Assembly (NCBI GenBank): GCA_950295325.1
Contig: OX485806.1
Location: 17,548,001 to 17,608,000, forward strand
Reading direction: 5' to 3'
Source of the DNA: Polytrichum commune
Lineage: Eukaryota; Streptophyta; Polytrichopsida; Polytrichales; Polytrichaceae
DNA: 60,000 nt
Shown: in pieces, positions 1 through 12,513 of the stretch
Layout: the number at the start of each line of letters is the position of its first letter
Position numbering within the stretch: position 1 is the stretch's first letter
Program-made: the position numbers and the translations under genes
The notes under the pieces: generated by a model
Seen by the model: the letters and a program-made list of their open reading frames with translations, nothing else
Database searches by the model: none
What the model was told of the DNA's origin: nothing

Positions 1-366
1 ATACATAATCATCTTAGTGATACACATACTAGATTTGAAACAAAACATGATGCAATTTGCATTTCTAATGAATACTCTAAGTTAAATGCTTTAAATCGGG
101 ACGTCTACATAATTTCAACTTCTTATTTTTATGTTTTAGTGAGTAGAGAAAAATATCCCCAACAACTCCTCTTTGGAGATAAACATCATTTGTAGATTGA
201 AAGTGAATGATTGTCATGAATCAACTGATTCCATTAAAAAACATGTTCACTAGTTGAGAGGTTGACCATGAGCTCAATGAAAATCAAAGATCGCATGGTA
301 AACCCAAATCCACTTTTTCAATACACCATCATAAAACAAACCTCACACAAGTCTCTTAAAAGAATG

Positions 367-392
367 ATATATATATATATATATATATATAT
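367..392. repeat. (AT)13 microsatellite
   Basis: Uninterrupted AT dinucleotide run read directly from the sequence. Confidence 0.95.
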
Positions 393-635
393 TAAAGACC
401 TCCAACCGTGTGCTTTAAGGGGTAGTCCCCTGAGGTTGAGGCCATGATGCGGTCTCAAATAGGATGAGGGGATTAAGGCCCGTGATTAGGATCAAATTTG
501 GACACACACTAAAGTTCTTTGACCGCTTTGATAGTTCATGGGGAGCTAACACAAACTCTGTGCACTAATAGACCTTATTTCAAATTCGAGAGTGGTGTGG
601 ATGGCGGATAGTTCGCCTTTGAAGTGGAAGTTGTT

Positions 636-880
636 TACACAACAAAACTCGTGTTGCACTAGCAAATCTGCAGAATCCGGATCGAAATCGGACCTCCCTT
701 TACTTAGCTAGAGTTATCGGAAGGGCATGTTTGTTGATCTCTCAACTCGATACACAAGTCCTCCCATCTAGGTTCACTATTAAGTGAAGCGTTGAGAAGG
801 TATCAATGTTTGAAGACGTACCGTCGTCCAATCTCTTTTGAACGCGTGTCTTTCCAATGCATTCTCTTTCCCACCCATCC
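636..880. repeat. Dispersed direct repeat, copy 1
   Basis: This segment aligns in the same orientation with about 56195-56470. Shared stretches include ACTCGTGTTGCACTAGCAAA, GCATGTTTGTTGAT and GTCCAATCTCTTTT in the same order, with roughly equal spacing. The two copies are clearly diverged. It is probably part of a transposable element such as an LTR, but I see no element ends, primer-binding site or coding region, so the class is open. Confidence 0.6.
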
Positions 881-952
881 AATAGCGGGGACGCGATTAC
901 GAAAAGGAGCCACTTACATATATAAGATCCCTCGACCTTAGCTAGTTGGGGT

Positions 953-967
953 GGGGGGGGGGGGGGG
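953..967. repeat. G15 homopolymer
   Basis: Fifteen consecutive G. It is one of several long G or C runs in this AT-rich window. Confidence 0.9.
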
Positions 968-1599
968 ATGGGTTGATGAGCGATGGGCCACGTTGAGCAC
1001 CGCCAAAAGCAAGAAACCGGTAGGGGAATGAGTCTGTCTGGTGCAATCAGTGTACTTATTCCTCCACTGTGGATCAATGTGGATATAGAGGAGACAAAAG
1101 CCCAACCACTTACGTCATTGGAGACCAAGATTCAAGATGATCGCCATGAGGGGCTTTTCTTCCTTTCCTTTCTGCCGTTTCGGGACGCTTTTGCAAGCGT
1201 CTCTAGCTAGCTAGCTAGCTAGTGTGAGCAGCACTCCAAACAAGCGGTCCCACTAGCCTAGTCTAGGTCCAAGCAATGGGAATTCATGGAGCCCAGCTAA
1301 CTTAGCCTGCCCTGCCTGCCTGCCTGGGATAATATTGCAGCCTGATCGAGAACAAGTTGGAGTTCACAGATTCTTGGGTGGGTTTGGATAGGAGCCGCTG
1401 CCACAACAACAACTACTAAGTTGCTGCTGCTGCTGCCGATGATGAATAATACGCTCAAATTCAACCACGTCCATGGCGCCATCGATCCATCCCACGTACG
1501 TTCGTTCATTCATTCATACATGTTGCAGCAGGAATCAAATCCAGCGCACAGTCCGCGTGCCCTGCCTCACAGATTGCTATTAATAATTCGTTGAAGCGC

Positions 1600-2316
1600 C
1601 TTATCTTCACCTATAAATACATGAATACCTAAATACATACATGAATGAAAACACACATTTGTAAAGGTAGTGCTGTGTAGCAAGAGCCTGCCTTGATGTG
1701 TTTCTTCACTATGAGGAGGTGAGATCGATTCGTAAGGAAGTAGCTAGGTGTGTTGTATCTTCACCTATGAATACATGAATATGTAAATGAATACACACAT
1801 TTGTAAGGTAGTGTTGTGTAGCACGAGCCTGCCTTGATATGTTTCTTCACTATGAGGAGGTGAGATCGATTCATAAGGAAGTAGCTAGGTGTGATGCATC
1901 TTCACCTATGAATACATAAATGAATACACACATTTGTAAGGTAGTGTTGTGTAGCACGAGCCTACCTTGATGTGTTTCTTCACTATGAGGAGGTGAGATC
2001 GATTCGTAAGTAAGTAGCTAGGTGTGGTGTATCTTCACCTATAAATACATGAATATGTAAATGAATACACACATTTGTAAGGTAGTGTTGTGTAGCACGA
2101 GCCTGCCTTGATATGTTTCTTCACTATGAGGAGGCGAGATCGATTCGTAAGGAAGTAGCTAGGTGTGGTGTATCTTCACCTATGAATACATGAATACATA
2201 AATGAATACACATGTTTGTAATATAGTGTTGTGTAGCACGAGCCTACCTTGATGTGTTTCTTCACTTTGAGGAGGTGAGAACGATTCGTAAGTAAGTAGC
2301 TAGGTGTGGTGTGTTG
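1600..2316. repeat. Minisatellite, five ~141-bp units
   Basis: Five tandem units. The marker TAGCTAGGTG falls at about 1741, 1882, 2015, 2156 and 2297, giving steps of 141, 133, 141 and 141 bp. Each unit runs from CTTCACCTATRAATACATGAAT through ACACACATTTGTAA, GTGTAGCACGAGCCT and TTCTTCACTATGAGGAGG to the marker. The third unit lacks about 8 bp at its start. Units differ by only a few substitutions, so the array is fairly young. No open frame runs through it. Confidence 0.95.
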
Positions 2317-2838
2317 GTCTTGTGTGGTCGCTCTTCTTCACCTATGAAGGTCACTTTGTACTCTTCATGTATGAGGCTTAGGCCCGGCTCAAACGAGCTC
2401 TTGGACATAAGATTGTCATTTAGTCACCGGCTCGAATGACAACTTTATCCAATGCGATGTGTAGGCCTCGTGTATCACGTTTCCCGTTTACACAAGAATA
2501 ATACAATCACGAATGCACGTGGGACACTAGTATTGAGAAACTTTCAAACTTTTGTACATTACCAAAGTTTCACAACTCAAACACAATGTTGTGATTGCTA
2601 CAAGCTCGAACCACCCGACCATAGGAGAGAAACAAAAAGATGACGATCCTCTCTCCTCCCCGGAGCTCTCTTTGATGCCCATAGGCGCTCCTAGTCTTAT
2701 CCATCTTCATGCATAGTACCTAAGAGATACTCGTAGTAGTCTCAAATCTTACTAAATGTAGGTTGAAGCTTCCTTATCTATATACATAGATCATTTCACC
2801 GTATGATCCTTTCTTATCTTTTAGCTCAATCACAATCC
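2317..2838. other. Intergenic DNA, nothing recognised
   Basis: Unique-looking sequence between the minisatellite and the palindromic array. The open frame at 2452-2643 has no recognisable homology. Confidence 0.5.
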
Positions 2839-3215
2839 TCTAGTTGGAACTATCTAATTCCAATTTGATGGATTCATTTATTCTTCTAGTTGAAATTGCC
2901 TAATTCCAACTTGATTCACTCATACACTCTTCAAGTTGGAATTGTCTAATTCCAACTTGATTCAATCATCCATTCTTCTAGTTGGAACTATTTAAATCCA
3001 GTTAAATTCATTTATTCATTGAGAGTTGTCTAGCTCCAATGAATAACATCCATCCGCCACAAGTTGTCTAACTCCAACACAAAGATCTTCCATAAGGAGG
3101 TGTCTAACTCCCAGATGGAGTTGTCTAACTCCAGTGCACAATTCCTTCATGGATTGTCTAGCACTTGTGCATCATTCTTTCTTAGGTTGTCTAACCCAAT
3201 TCTTTATTTGGAGAT
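2839..3215. repeat. Degenerate array of short palindromic units
   Basis: A motif of the form AGTTGGAATTGTCTAATTCC followed by AACT recurs about every 50-60 bp, each copy able to fold on itself (AGTTGGAA pairs with TTCCAACT). The first units are separated by TTGATTCAnTCAT spacers. Later units decay to GTTGTCTAACTCCAAC and GGTTGTCTAACCC. The open frame at 3064-3471 crosses the decayed end and is probably a by-product. Such arrays can sit in transposon termini, but no element boundary was found. Confidence 0.7.
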
Positions 3216-5149
3216 GTTTGACTCCAAAAATCATTTGCTCACATGCCAAGTACAACAAAATATGGTTAGTCTTTCTTTCTTGCATAATCAATTATTAAAT
3301 ATTTTAATTCAGGTATATCATATAGGGTTGCCCACTTTGCCAAGTTGCCGCGTCACCAACCAATGTAATCACCTCAACAAACAAATGAAGAAGCTTTGGG
3401 TTAGGCTAGGGGGTGGCTCCAATCTTCTCAAGTGGAGGCACACTCCTGCTTGTTTGGTTAGGTTTGGTTAGGGCTACCAGCAAGCATGACACAACATCTG
3501 ATGAATTGGATGGCACACACAACAACTTGATGATGTGGAAGCCCTAATCTATTTTGGGATGCCCCGTGGATCACAAATGCACAAATTACTTAAATTTTAA
3601 GATTCTAATATGGTAGATACTTAGGCAACTATAGAAGAAAAGAATACGTCCTCAAAGAAGAGATATTCCCCCTATGTAATCTATGCACATCAACATGAAA
3701 TGATGCATGCCTTCATGTATTTTAATGTTGCAAAAACAAACAAATCAACAACCTCCGAACCAACCGGCATAATGAAGTAGTTCACGCAATAGCCAACACA
3801 CTAACTAGCCCACCCCACAAAACGATGCTTCACACTAATAAAGGTGGGAAGAATCAAAGACCACACACCCGATAATACTATACCATCATGGCTACTATCA
3901 TGTGCATGCTACCTACCTAGGTGCAAATGCCCAGTAAGACTAAAACCAGACATATTATGCGTCTTGGATACCGTTGTTGCATTGTTAATACATACACAAT
4001 GTATAATAAAATAAAATAAATATTGTGTATTTAGAATGTGGGGTAAGATTCAAGAAGCCGGGAGTACGGAGTGTGTGATCAATAAAGGAATTAAACAAAA
4101 ATGAGAAGGTCATGGTGAAAACCACGGTTTTATCTTGTCATGGTTGGGTTAGGTGGGAGATTCATTTTTATAATGATGCTCAATGGCAATATCAAATTGT
4201 GCTCCCCATAAATCAATCAACAAGCCTAAAAGGGTTCAAATCCATACTGGCATCATGGTACGTGGAATTACTTAGCTAACATTATTCCCACAATTTGGCA
4301 ATCAAGGTGAAACTTGTAGTGTTTATAAACTCATCGTTATATTAATTTTGCGATTAGTTGAAAGAGTTTTGTTGGATTAGATTTGGTTTTACTTCCTTTG
4401 AAATTTTAGTTTCCATTAAGCTAAACATTTTACCTCTAAGATATAACATAAAATAAACAGGTAGAAGGTTTGCATGAATGTTTGGCAGCCATAAAGTCTA
4501 CATGAATATTACTCAAACTAATCTAGAAGTATTGACTTACACCACTACTATACTTTAGGACTAACTACAACCCATGATCCACCTATGAAAATTAGCACTG
4601 AGCCCACTTTGCCCACCCCTCATGACCACATGGCTATGGGTAGGAGTTGGTGAATAGACATCACATGTCACATGTGAATTGCTTTTCAAAGTTGCATCAA
4701 CTCAAGTGAAATGAATAATTTAACTACAAACCTATGCTAGAAGTTATGTTTTTAATTGGATCTCCTTAACCTCAAGAACATTGGTGGGAGCTCAACTTAA
4801 AGACCACGACGTTTGACCATGACCCATAATTCATACACACCAAACTTCCATATTGGCAAAGGCTTGGTACAATATCTATGATTTGTCGTCCATCCAAAGG
4901 TGTATGCATAATCACATGAACTATGCCTTGAGAATCATTTGAAAATTCCCATTTAAAGTCCCCAAATTAGTTTTGTAGAACCTAATGGAGATGAAATAAC
5001 TCTTGAAGATCAAGGAGTGTATTTAAACTTTATACGTGATACACAACGGTCTGTATGAATCCTTTTTAAGTATTTGAATAGTAATGTAGTTGGTGTAGTA
5101 TATGGAATCCATACATTGCACATCCTAGCAAGAAGAGGAAATGAAAATA
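3216..5149. other. Intergenic DNA, nothing recognised
   Basis: AT-rich sequence without a supported gene. A pol III box-B-like word (GGTTCAAATCC, near 4225) has no matching A box or cloverleaf. The 4600-4660 stretch resembles 17640-17710 (GGAGTTGGTGAAnA context), a short dispersed repeat. Confidence 0.5.
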
Positions 5150-5488
5150 AAGCACTAGTAGAAAACTATGTCAAAAATAACCGCAACCAAAATCAGTTAC
5201 GGTTCCTTTGACCAGCTTCATCTGCAGTCGCTAAACAACTGCAAATTTGTTTGTTCTAATTTAGCAACCAAGATTTTAGGAATTTGGGGGCATGTAAAAT
5301 ACCGTTGGGAAATTCTTGGAAAACACCTTTCCAACAGTTCATTACACACCCCAAAAGTTCTAAAATTACAATCACAAAATGAAAATGAAAATTTTGTAAT
5401 CGTTTAACAACTGCATAACATGTTGGTCAAAAGAACCACAACCAATTTCGGTTGTGGTTAGTTTTGACATATTTTTCTACTGGTGAAG
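5150..5488. mobile_element. CACTA-type MITE with AAG target duplication
   Basis: The element spans 5153-5485 (333 bp) and is flanked by the 3-bp direct repeat AAG (5150-5152 and 5486-5488). The left end reads CACTAGTAGAAAAC; the reverse complement of the right end reads CACCAGTAGAAAAA. Similarity between the ends continues about 50 bp inward (ATGTCAAAA-TAACC-CAACC). CACTN ends plus a 3-bp duplication are the hallmark of the CACTA/CMC superfamily. The internal 79-codon frame at 5168-5407 has no transposase features, so this is a non-autonomous derivative. Confidence 0.88.
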
Positions 5489-5963
5489 TCACATGTGACA
5501 ATGATGGGTAGATATCTATACATAGAGTATGTGTGTGAGTCTAAATCAATTCTACCATATCAAATAACTTAATGTTATACTTCAATTCACACATGTAGTC
5601 ATGTTGTGAACCAAATTATGCATATGATGTATGGACCAATTTTAGATAGAATTGCTTACGGTCCTTTCAGCTTAATATCAAGAATTGATCTTAAACGCCT
5701 TCGTTTGAGACCTTGAAGCTCATAATGCACCTCTCAAACCTTTGACACCATTTACATGGAGAATTATTTTGGTAAGATCTCTTCACCCATGATGGCTGAA
5801 AGTGGGTGGAGAGTATATATATGAACCAGAAGTCTTAGATATGACATTGCATGCCTGTACAATTAAGTAATGTGTAATATCATTGATTTGGGTGGTGTCT
5901 AATAAACGGTCAAATTTAGACACCATGAGATTTGTACTACATATGGTCATTAGTTTGGAGCAC

Positions 5964-6306
5964 GGTACACTCTAAACTCCATAATATCACGCTTGTGCCA
6001 ACCAAGTGCACGTGATATTGAGGAGTTATGTAGTGTGAATATGGATGTGTGATAAAAGAGAATCAATGTAGCATGTGATATTATGGAATATCACAAAGTC
6101 AACAATGCAATAATGACAATCAATACAATGATGATAGCGTGATGCGTGCGAGTGTGTGGTTAGAATTCTTTGGTGGTTTGTTTTAATGTTAAACGTGATA
6201 ACATGGAGTGAAATCTAAAATCGAGAACATCCATTCCCTAGGGTTTTGGGATATAAGAGAAGGAGTGACATTAAGGACGTTGATAGTACGGAGTTTAGAG
6301 TGTATA
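5964..6306. mobile_element. TA-flanked MITE, family A, copy 1
   Basis: The left end is TACACTCTAAACTCC and the right end is GGAGTTTAGAGTGTA, perfect inverted repeats over 15 bp. A second copy lies at 18757-19103 with diverged ends. Internal similarity is clear: GCACGTGATATT, GTAGCATGNGANATTATGGAAT, AATTCTTTGGTGG. The TA at each end may be a duplicated TA target, which would suit a Tc1/mariner-like element, but it could also be part of the ends. Confidence 0.75.
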
Positions 6307-9300
6307 TTTTTCAATCCTTTTTAGCTTCAGATCCTTATATACAAATATTTAGGGCCCTTGCAAACAAGATGGGATGGCCTAGTATGCACTAATTTACAAT
6401 AGTTTTTGTGCCTAAATAGTGTGGGTTTAATTTCTTAGTATATTAAATAGCATTTAATTATTAAGTGTGACGATCAATACACTGTAAAGTTACCCAAAAG
6501 AAACATTCAATCCATGGTTTTGGAAAAATCTCCAATATTGCAACTTTTGACCCAAGTCAAGTGACCTAAAAATATATAGTGTCCAAATTCCATTTTCCTT
6601 GTATTGCGGAGGGTTTAAATGTTTGAGAAAATTTGGAGTCTTATTTTTTAAGTTTAGTTCAATTTTGGGATGGCAAAATTGGTGAGAACCAATAATGCCT
6701 AGGTAGGGTCCGGGCCATATGTCTCGCACCTTTAGTCAATCTCCCACCAATCTTGCCAAAGTACAAGGGCTAGTTAAAACTTCCTTTCATATAGGTTTGT
6801 GGTGTATTCAACCAAGTTGGGTCCCACTAGGATAGTTTGGGGTCTTTAATATTGAGTCTATACTCACACCAATCCCTAAACCAAAAATACATAAATAAAT
6901 AAAAATTAGTGTCATAATATAGTTGATTGCAATTTCATCTTAGGTAAGATTATTGGGACCCTAGCTTAAAGAGCAAGACATCTAGCATATGCATAGATGT
7001 GTGTACATTTAATGAGACTCCTAGTTATATAAAGATGAAACATTAAGACTTTCCAGTTTCACTCAAATGATCCATTATCCCAAAAGTGAGGTCTCAATCC
7101 TCGCTACTCCAGAGTCCACACTTAGCTCTTATGCATTTGTGACTAGTGAACATGTTACAAAAGCTATGTGATTAACAATTATATGGAAAATCCGATGCCA
7201 ATGTACCCTAAATGTTTGGTGGACATGTGAATATTGCAAAGAATTTAATTCACATTCTCCAAACTCCAATGTGACATTGAGAAGCCTTTAGCAAATAGTG
7301 TCAAGCATGCTTTGAGAAGTTGACTTTACTTCATTTATGCCAACATGCTTTATTGGGCAATCTTTTCATCCACTTTGGTGGTTGCCCTTATCTCTTAGCC
7401 CTTAGTGAGTTCCATAGTAGAGTGAACTTACTAGTTGGAATGCCTCGTGCAAAGTTCTAATTGCCCACATAGAAATATATTTGGAGACATGTCTTTCTTA
7501 TGTGAGACCCAATGCTCATCATGTAGATCTCACATTATAATCACAAAATAATTTAATTTCATTCTAAGTTTGAAAGCATGGATGCCAACATGCTTTGACC
7601 TACTTGAAATTGGTCATACTCAATGGACATCAAAACCATGTATTACAACTAAAACATTATGGTATTAATAATGTCACCAACCTAATAATTGTACTTATTG
7701 CATGGGAGGCATTTGCCTAGATTGCACTATCGGTCAATCAAGTGAACACTTGTTCAAGAAGTTGGTCACCTTACTTCTTAGGGAGCATAAGATTATTACA
7801 GTTTGTGTTGGCTCTTCCCATGTAGTGTTCAATATGCCTCACCAATCATCTTTGATAATCTTCAACCGATAAACATTGTTTTGTTCTTTAAAATATTCTA
7901 CATAGTCATAATATAATCTGCATCATCATAATTTGACAATAACCCCTTATAAATCAATATATTCCATACTCAAATTTCCAAACCCCTTTCGTGATTTATC
8001 TCATATAATCTACTAAATTATCCTCTTAATAAAATGATGCAAAAATAAATCTATACTTGGAGTAGGTCCACGTTACAACACTGTATTGTCAAACCCATAC
8101 CAAGAATGATTCTACATAAGAGTCATCATGCATCTTAGTGGTCACCGAGAACAATACCATACAAAACTAGAGTACAATAGATGTGATGGCATGATTTGCA
8201 ATTAGACTCTAAATTAGAAAAGACGAACGAAAGTCCATAATTTATGTTTTATTTTTTACTTGTATTTTAATTAAAATCAATATATATTAAGTGTTCACCC
8301 TACTTTAGCTCACATTTTGATGCGTCAACCGGTTGTTTCCAACCAGTTGATGGACACCTTTTCAATTTCCAAGCCAAAAGTGATTTTTTCTTACCTTTTA
8401 ATCATAAATAAACTAAGATTAAGGTTCGAAAGTCTTGGCAAGAAAAATAGATCTAAATAGTCTTATCAAATGCTTGATTAGTCCAACCCAAGCTTAGTTG
8501 TCATGGAGTAAACATCTTAGACCTTTCTAATGGAACTTTGTTCCAATAATACAACCCAAGATGGATTAACCTCTAATATGATTCTTTATAAGTCTATAAT
8601 ATTTTAAAATAATAATAATAATAATGTTTGGTGAGTTGCGTCATGGAAACATCTATAACTTTCTATTAGCATGAAGTAAGATTTATTGGACTAGAAACAA
8701 AACTTCAATATCTGTATAGAAATAGAAAATTTACAAAAAAAATGAAGATTATGGCTAGTTGTGGTGAAGCTACAAAGTTACCTATACTAAAGTAGAAGCT
8801 ATCTTGTGGAAACACTCATAACTTCTAGACAAAGTTCTAGATTTTGATTTTGATTTTTTAAATTTATTTGAAAAAGAAGACTTGAAAACCTATTTACACA
8901 TATGAGACGTGTACAAATCGGATTTAGAAGCACATTGTGGCAAACTTTTGAAGTTAGTTGTCTAACTCTATTCAAGATCATTAACAAATGACATACTTGA
9001 AAAAAAACTATTATCTACCGACTAAAAAAGATAGGTTAAAGTGTAAGTTCAATACAAAGAACAAAAAATGAATAAAACATATAATGGATTTTATTTTTAA
9101 AATAAAAATAATTCCACTCTCTCTTAAAAAATACTAACACTCAAATTAGTATGGAAAACTAAGTTATGGGTCTTTGGACCAAAGTGGGATTAATTGAAAT
9201 TAAAAGAGGTTGAAGTAGATTAAGACCAAAGTTGAGGAAGAGTTAAGGTAGAGGTTGAGGAATTTGAACCTCCAAAGGTCCGAGATCAAAGTCATAAGAA

Positions 9301-10952
9301 AAAGATATGAAAAATGACCGAATAGAGTTCGAACCTTGTCTTTATAAATGACTGCTTCAAACGGTGAGAGTGAGTCTTTCATTAATTTTTGCCTCCAAAG
9401 ATTTCACTTACCTTGAATACCCTTCCGAAGGCTTTAGCCACCGTTTGATTTTTGTCTAATAATTTCAACCATCATTGATTTAGTAGTTTTAAGAGACATT
9501 TATTAAAAATGAAATTCTACATTACTGAGGCAAATTCTCAAAGTCATAAGAAATTTTCCATCAGTCAACTTTGTTTGACTCTACTCATTTGATCGTTTTG
9601 GAGCGTAATTATATCAGATCATCAGAGTAATCAAAATCCATATTTTTATCTATCATTTGTTTTTTAAACTTTAGCTTAGTCAATCCCAACAAATTCACTA
9701 ATAATTCATTGATGTTTGTTGCTTTAGGATTTTACCTACTAAAATAATATCTATTTAAAAATTCTCCCACCAACCAAATCATTTACTTTCTAATTTCTAT
9801 TTATTACCATGATAATGTCAATTTATTAAATAATTAATTAAACCCTTCACACTTAGCCTAAATTATTCCTAAAAACCATATACATTGGGTGAGATCGCCA
9901 ACTTTTTGGATGAATGTCTATAAATTTGGAGGAGGTTGAGAACATCTCAAATTACTTTGATCAACTTCTTGTAAACTAATTAGCCTTCCACATGAAGTTG
10001 AGAACATGTCAACTTATTTTGGTCATCTCCATGACCTCATTTGCTTTGATATTGACCTTTGAAACTTTTGGTTCATGACACCTACGTTGACGGAGGTGTG
10101 GTAAAAACACGTTCTTCACAATTTTTTGTTAATTATGTTCTTTTCAACTTGCTAGAGTGAAACATAGTCTTTGACCTTCATTTAGGAATTAATTTGTCTA
10201 AATATAGAAAATATGTGGGCTCTACAATGGTTTTCGACATATTCACCCTCCTGCTAGGTAGGTGTCATGAAATTTGACCTGACTATTGGAGGTCACAAGA
10301 TACAACCAAGTGTTCAAGACTGATTACAAATTAGAGATACCAAGGGAACTGGTAAGATTCATATGATAAGGAAGTGAACAATCATGTTTTGTATGTTACG
10401 ACCATCAACCCTTTATTGTCCCCAGTGACCTAAGGGGTCAAATCTTGCTAGGAGAGTATTTAGACCGCCACCACACACCACACACCACCATCCGTGCTTC
10501 CTACTTGGCATGGTGATTCTTGTATACTTCAAGAAGAGATGGACGTGAGTCCCTTTAGATATAAAGGAGAACGACACTCCGAGGTGAATTTGATCCTACT
10601 AGAAGGTCACTAAGACTTGAGCCATGAGGCAAGTCTTTTTGCACGTGGATGTTGCCCATTGTTTATGTAAGATATCTTTAGCAATTAGGGCAACACCCTA
10701 AAGCAAACGAGCTCCAAAGATGGCATTCAAGTTTCAATATGTGAGACACCCATCATCTGGCCAATGCACCACCGCACACAAACTTCAAATTTTCACATCT
10801 ATGTTTTCCAATTTTGTATATGTGTTTTCAATCAAGGGCCACGTCCATCCATCGTCCATATTTCATTAGCTGCCCCAACTTGATAAATTCATCTTTCCGA
10901 CCGTTGGATCTTCTCAAGATTTGTTAGAACGATGAAGTTGGATTCCATAACA
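6307..10952. other. Long intergenic stretch, nothing recognised
   Basis: AT-rich, with no open frame over 80 codons and no recognisable transposon protein. A small hairpin (TCAACCGGTTG / CAACCAGTTGA, near 8325-8352) is the only local structure I noted. Confidence 0.5.
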
Positions 10953-11170
10953 TTACACAACTCCTTGAATGCGTTCTGTGGGACCATGTATCACATGAGC
11001 ATGATTCTCCTTTAATTCTAGGATTCCCCAATTACGGGGAACATTCAAGTTGTGTACTGTGAACTTTTTGACAATCAAGTGTAAATTATCAACGTATATA
11101 AATCGCAACCCCTTTCTTTGGAAAGAGACCATCATGCAGTCACTTAGCAATGTTATGTCTACATGCAAGT
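10953..11170 (-). pseudogene. Unidentified coding remnant, copy 1 (minus)
   Basis: Read on the minus strand, this segment encodes ITLLSDCMMVSFQRKGLR, then a DNLHLIVKKFTVHNL block and a KENHAHVIHGPTE block before a stop. The plus strand at 47303-47511 encodes the same order of blocks (ITLLSNYMVVSFQRKRLR, DNFHLLVEKLTIHNL, KDNHVHVVLDPTK). Many differences between the copies are conservative or silent, which suggests the ancestor was protein-coding. A third, more broken copy is near 25858-25985. I do not recognise the family. A transposon-encoded protein is the likeliest source. Confidence 0.5.
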
Positions 11171-11207
11171 GACCAATCAAGACAATTGTTGACAATACTG
11201 GACTCAA

Positions 11208-12473
11208 ACGACCTTGACATCAAAGGTGGTGTGTATTATATATCCAAGTTCATTGGAATGCACTATGGGCCAAATAAAGGGGTCCTTAGAAAATGTCCAC
11301 CTCATATTCCTCAATCGCTTTAGGATTGCCAAGACGTAGACCTTTCTTCTTCTTCTTAATTTGTTTTTTTCTATACAGTTTCATGATTTTGGAATTTGGA
11401 TTGGGGTTTGAATGTGAGCAAGGCCATCATCATTCTTTCCATAGATTAAATGGGTTTCCTTAGTGGAAAGTTGGCGAGAGGGCCATGATGGCTTCATTTC
11501 CCTCAACAACCACACCCAAAAAGTGCACATTGTGAGTCTCCGAGCAAGTACTCGTAAGTTCCCGAGCTAGAGTTTCCAGGCAAATAATGAGGGTGGGGTA
11601 CATGTTGGAAATGGGAATGAACTTCAGTGCTACTAAGTTACAGTACTTATAAAACATTCTGTACCTTGAAAGTGTCCTCCGTTAATCGATGGTGAGAAGT
11701 TGCGGTTTTGTATTGCATGAAGACCCGAAATCAGGAAGGGTCCATATAAGATATACCAAGAAACTTGGGGTCCAAAACATCCCTTTGATGAACCTTATTT
11801 TAGTTTGGGATTCAAAGATTGGTTCACAGAGATTTTGATCACTAGGAAAGTGATGGTATATTATCGACATTTCAATTCGTTTTAGTTTTTTAATACCTTG
11901 GACTCAAACTTCAGTGTAAATCCCTGGATCTGATATTTTGTTTTTGGCCATTGAACTACTCAATTTTGAAGTTTCTTTGGTCTTGGGCTCTAGTGTCAAC
12001 CTACCCAAAGCTCGCCTATCAAGCTCATACGGGGTATGTGGTCTTATTGTGCCTGCACGTCCAACTCCACATACAATTCTGATCATCTGACTAGATTGGG
12101 AATAGCCCATTCAATTAGCAATTACGATTCACAATACTCAAAATGGAAGTTGAGATGCAAAAGTTCTAGGAAGTCAAAGAATATTCTCTCTTTACTTCTA
12201 CACGAATATGTGCAATCAAGTTGCCCCACACTAATTTTTTGCTATACAAATGAATAAAAAAATTAATAAGTTTTTTGTTCTCTCCGGTTTTGACGCAAGA
12301 TAATTTGCGTCAACCTCTTCTTGAAGGCAACCTAACACATAGCCCCCCCCCCCCCTTGCGCCCAAAGTTGTGTTCACTTTTGAACCAATAATAGTTGATA
12401 GATTTTGAACGCATAGTCCAATTCTATTGTAACAAATATATGTTTAGTGTTTGTTCTTAAAATCAAGACGACG

Positions 12474-12513
<40 letters not shown>

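Larger units (their letters stand above)
1..1599. other. Intergenic DNA, no gene recognised
   Basis: No supported coding region. It contains an (AT)13 microsatellite at 367-392, a G15 run at 953-967, a short TAGC tetranucleotide array near 1204-1222, and a segment (about 636-880) that recurs at 56.2 kb. The open frames here are short and have no family resemblance. Confidence 0.6.

Noticed and set aside
4215-4240. Box-B-like word GGTTCAAATCC suggesting a tRNA or SINE
   Set aside because: No A box at the right distance, no acceptor stem pairing and no A-tail or flanking duplication.
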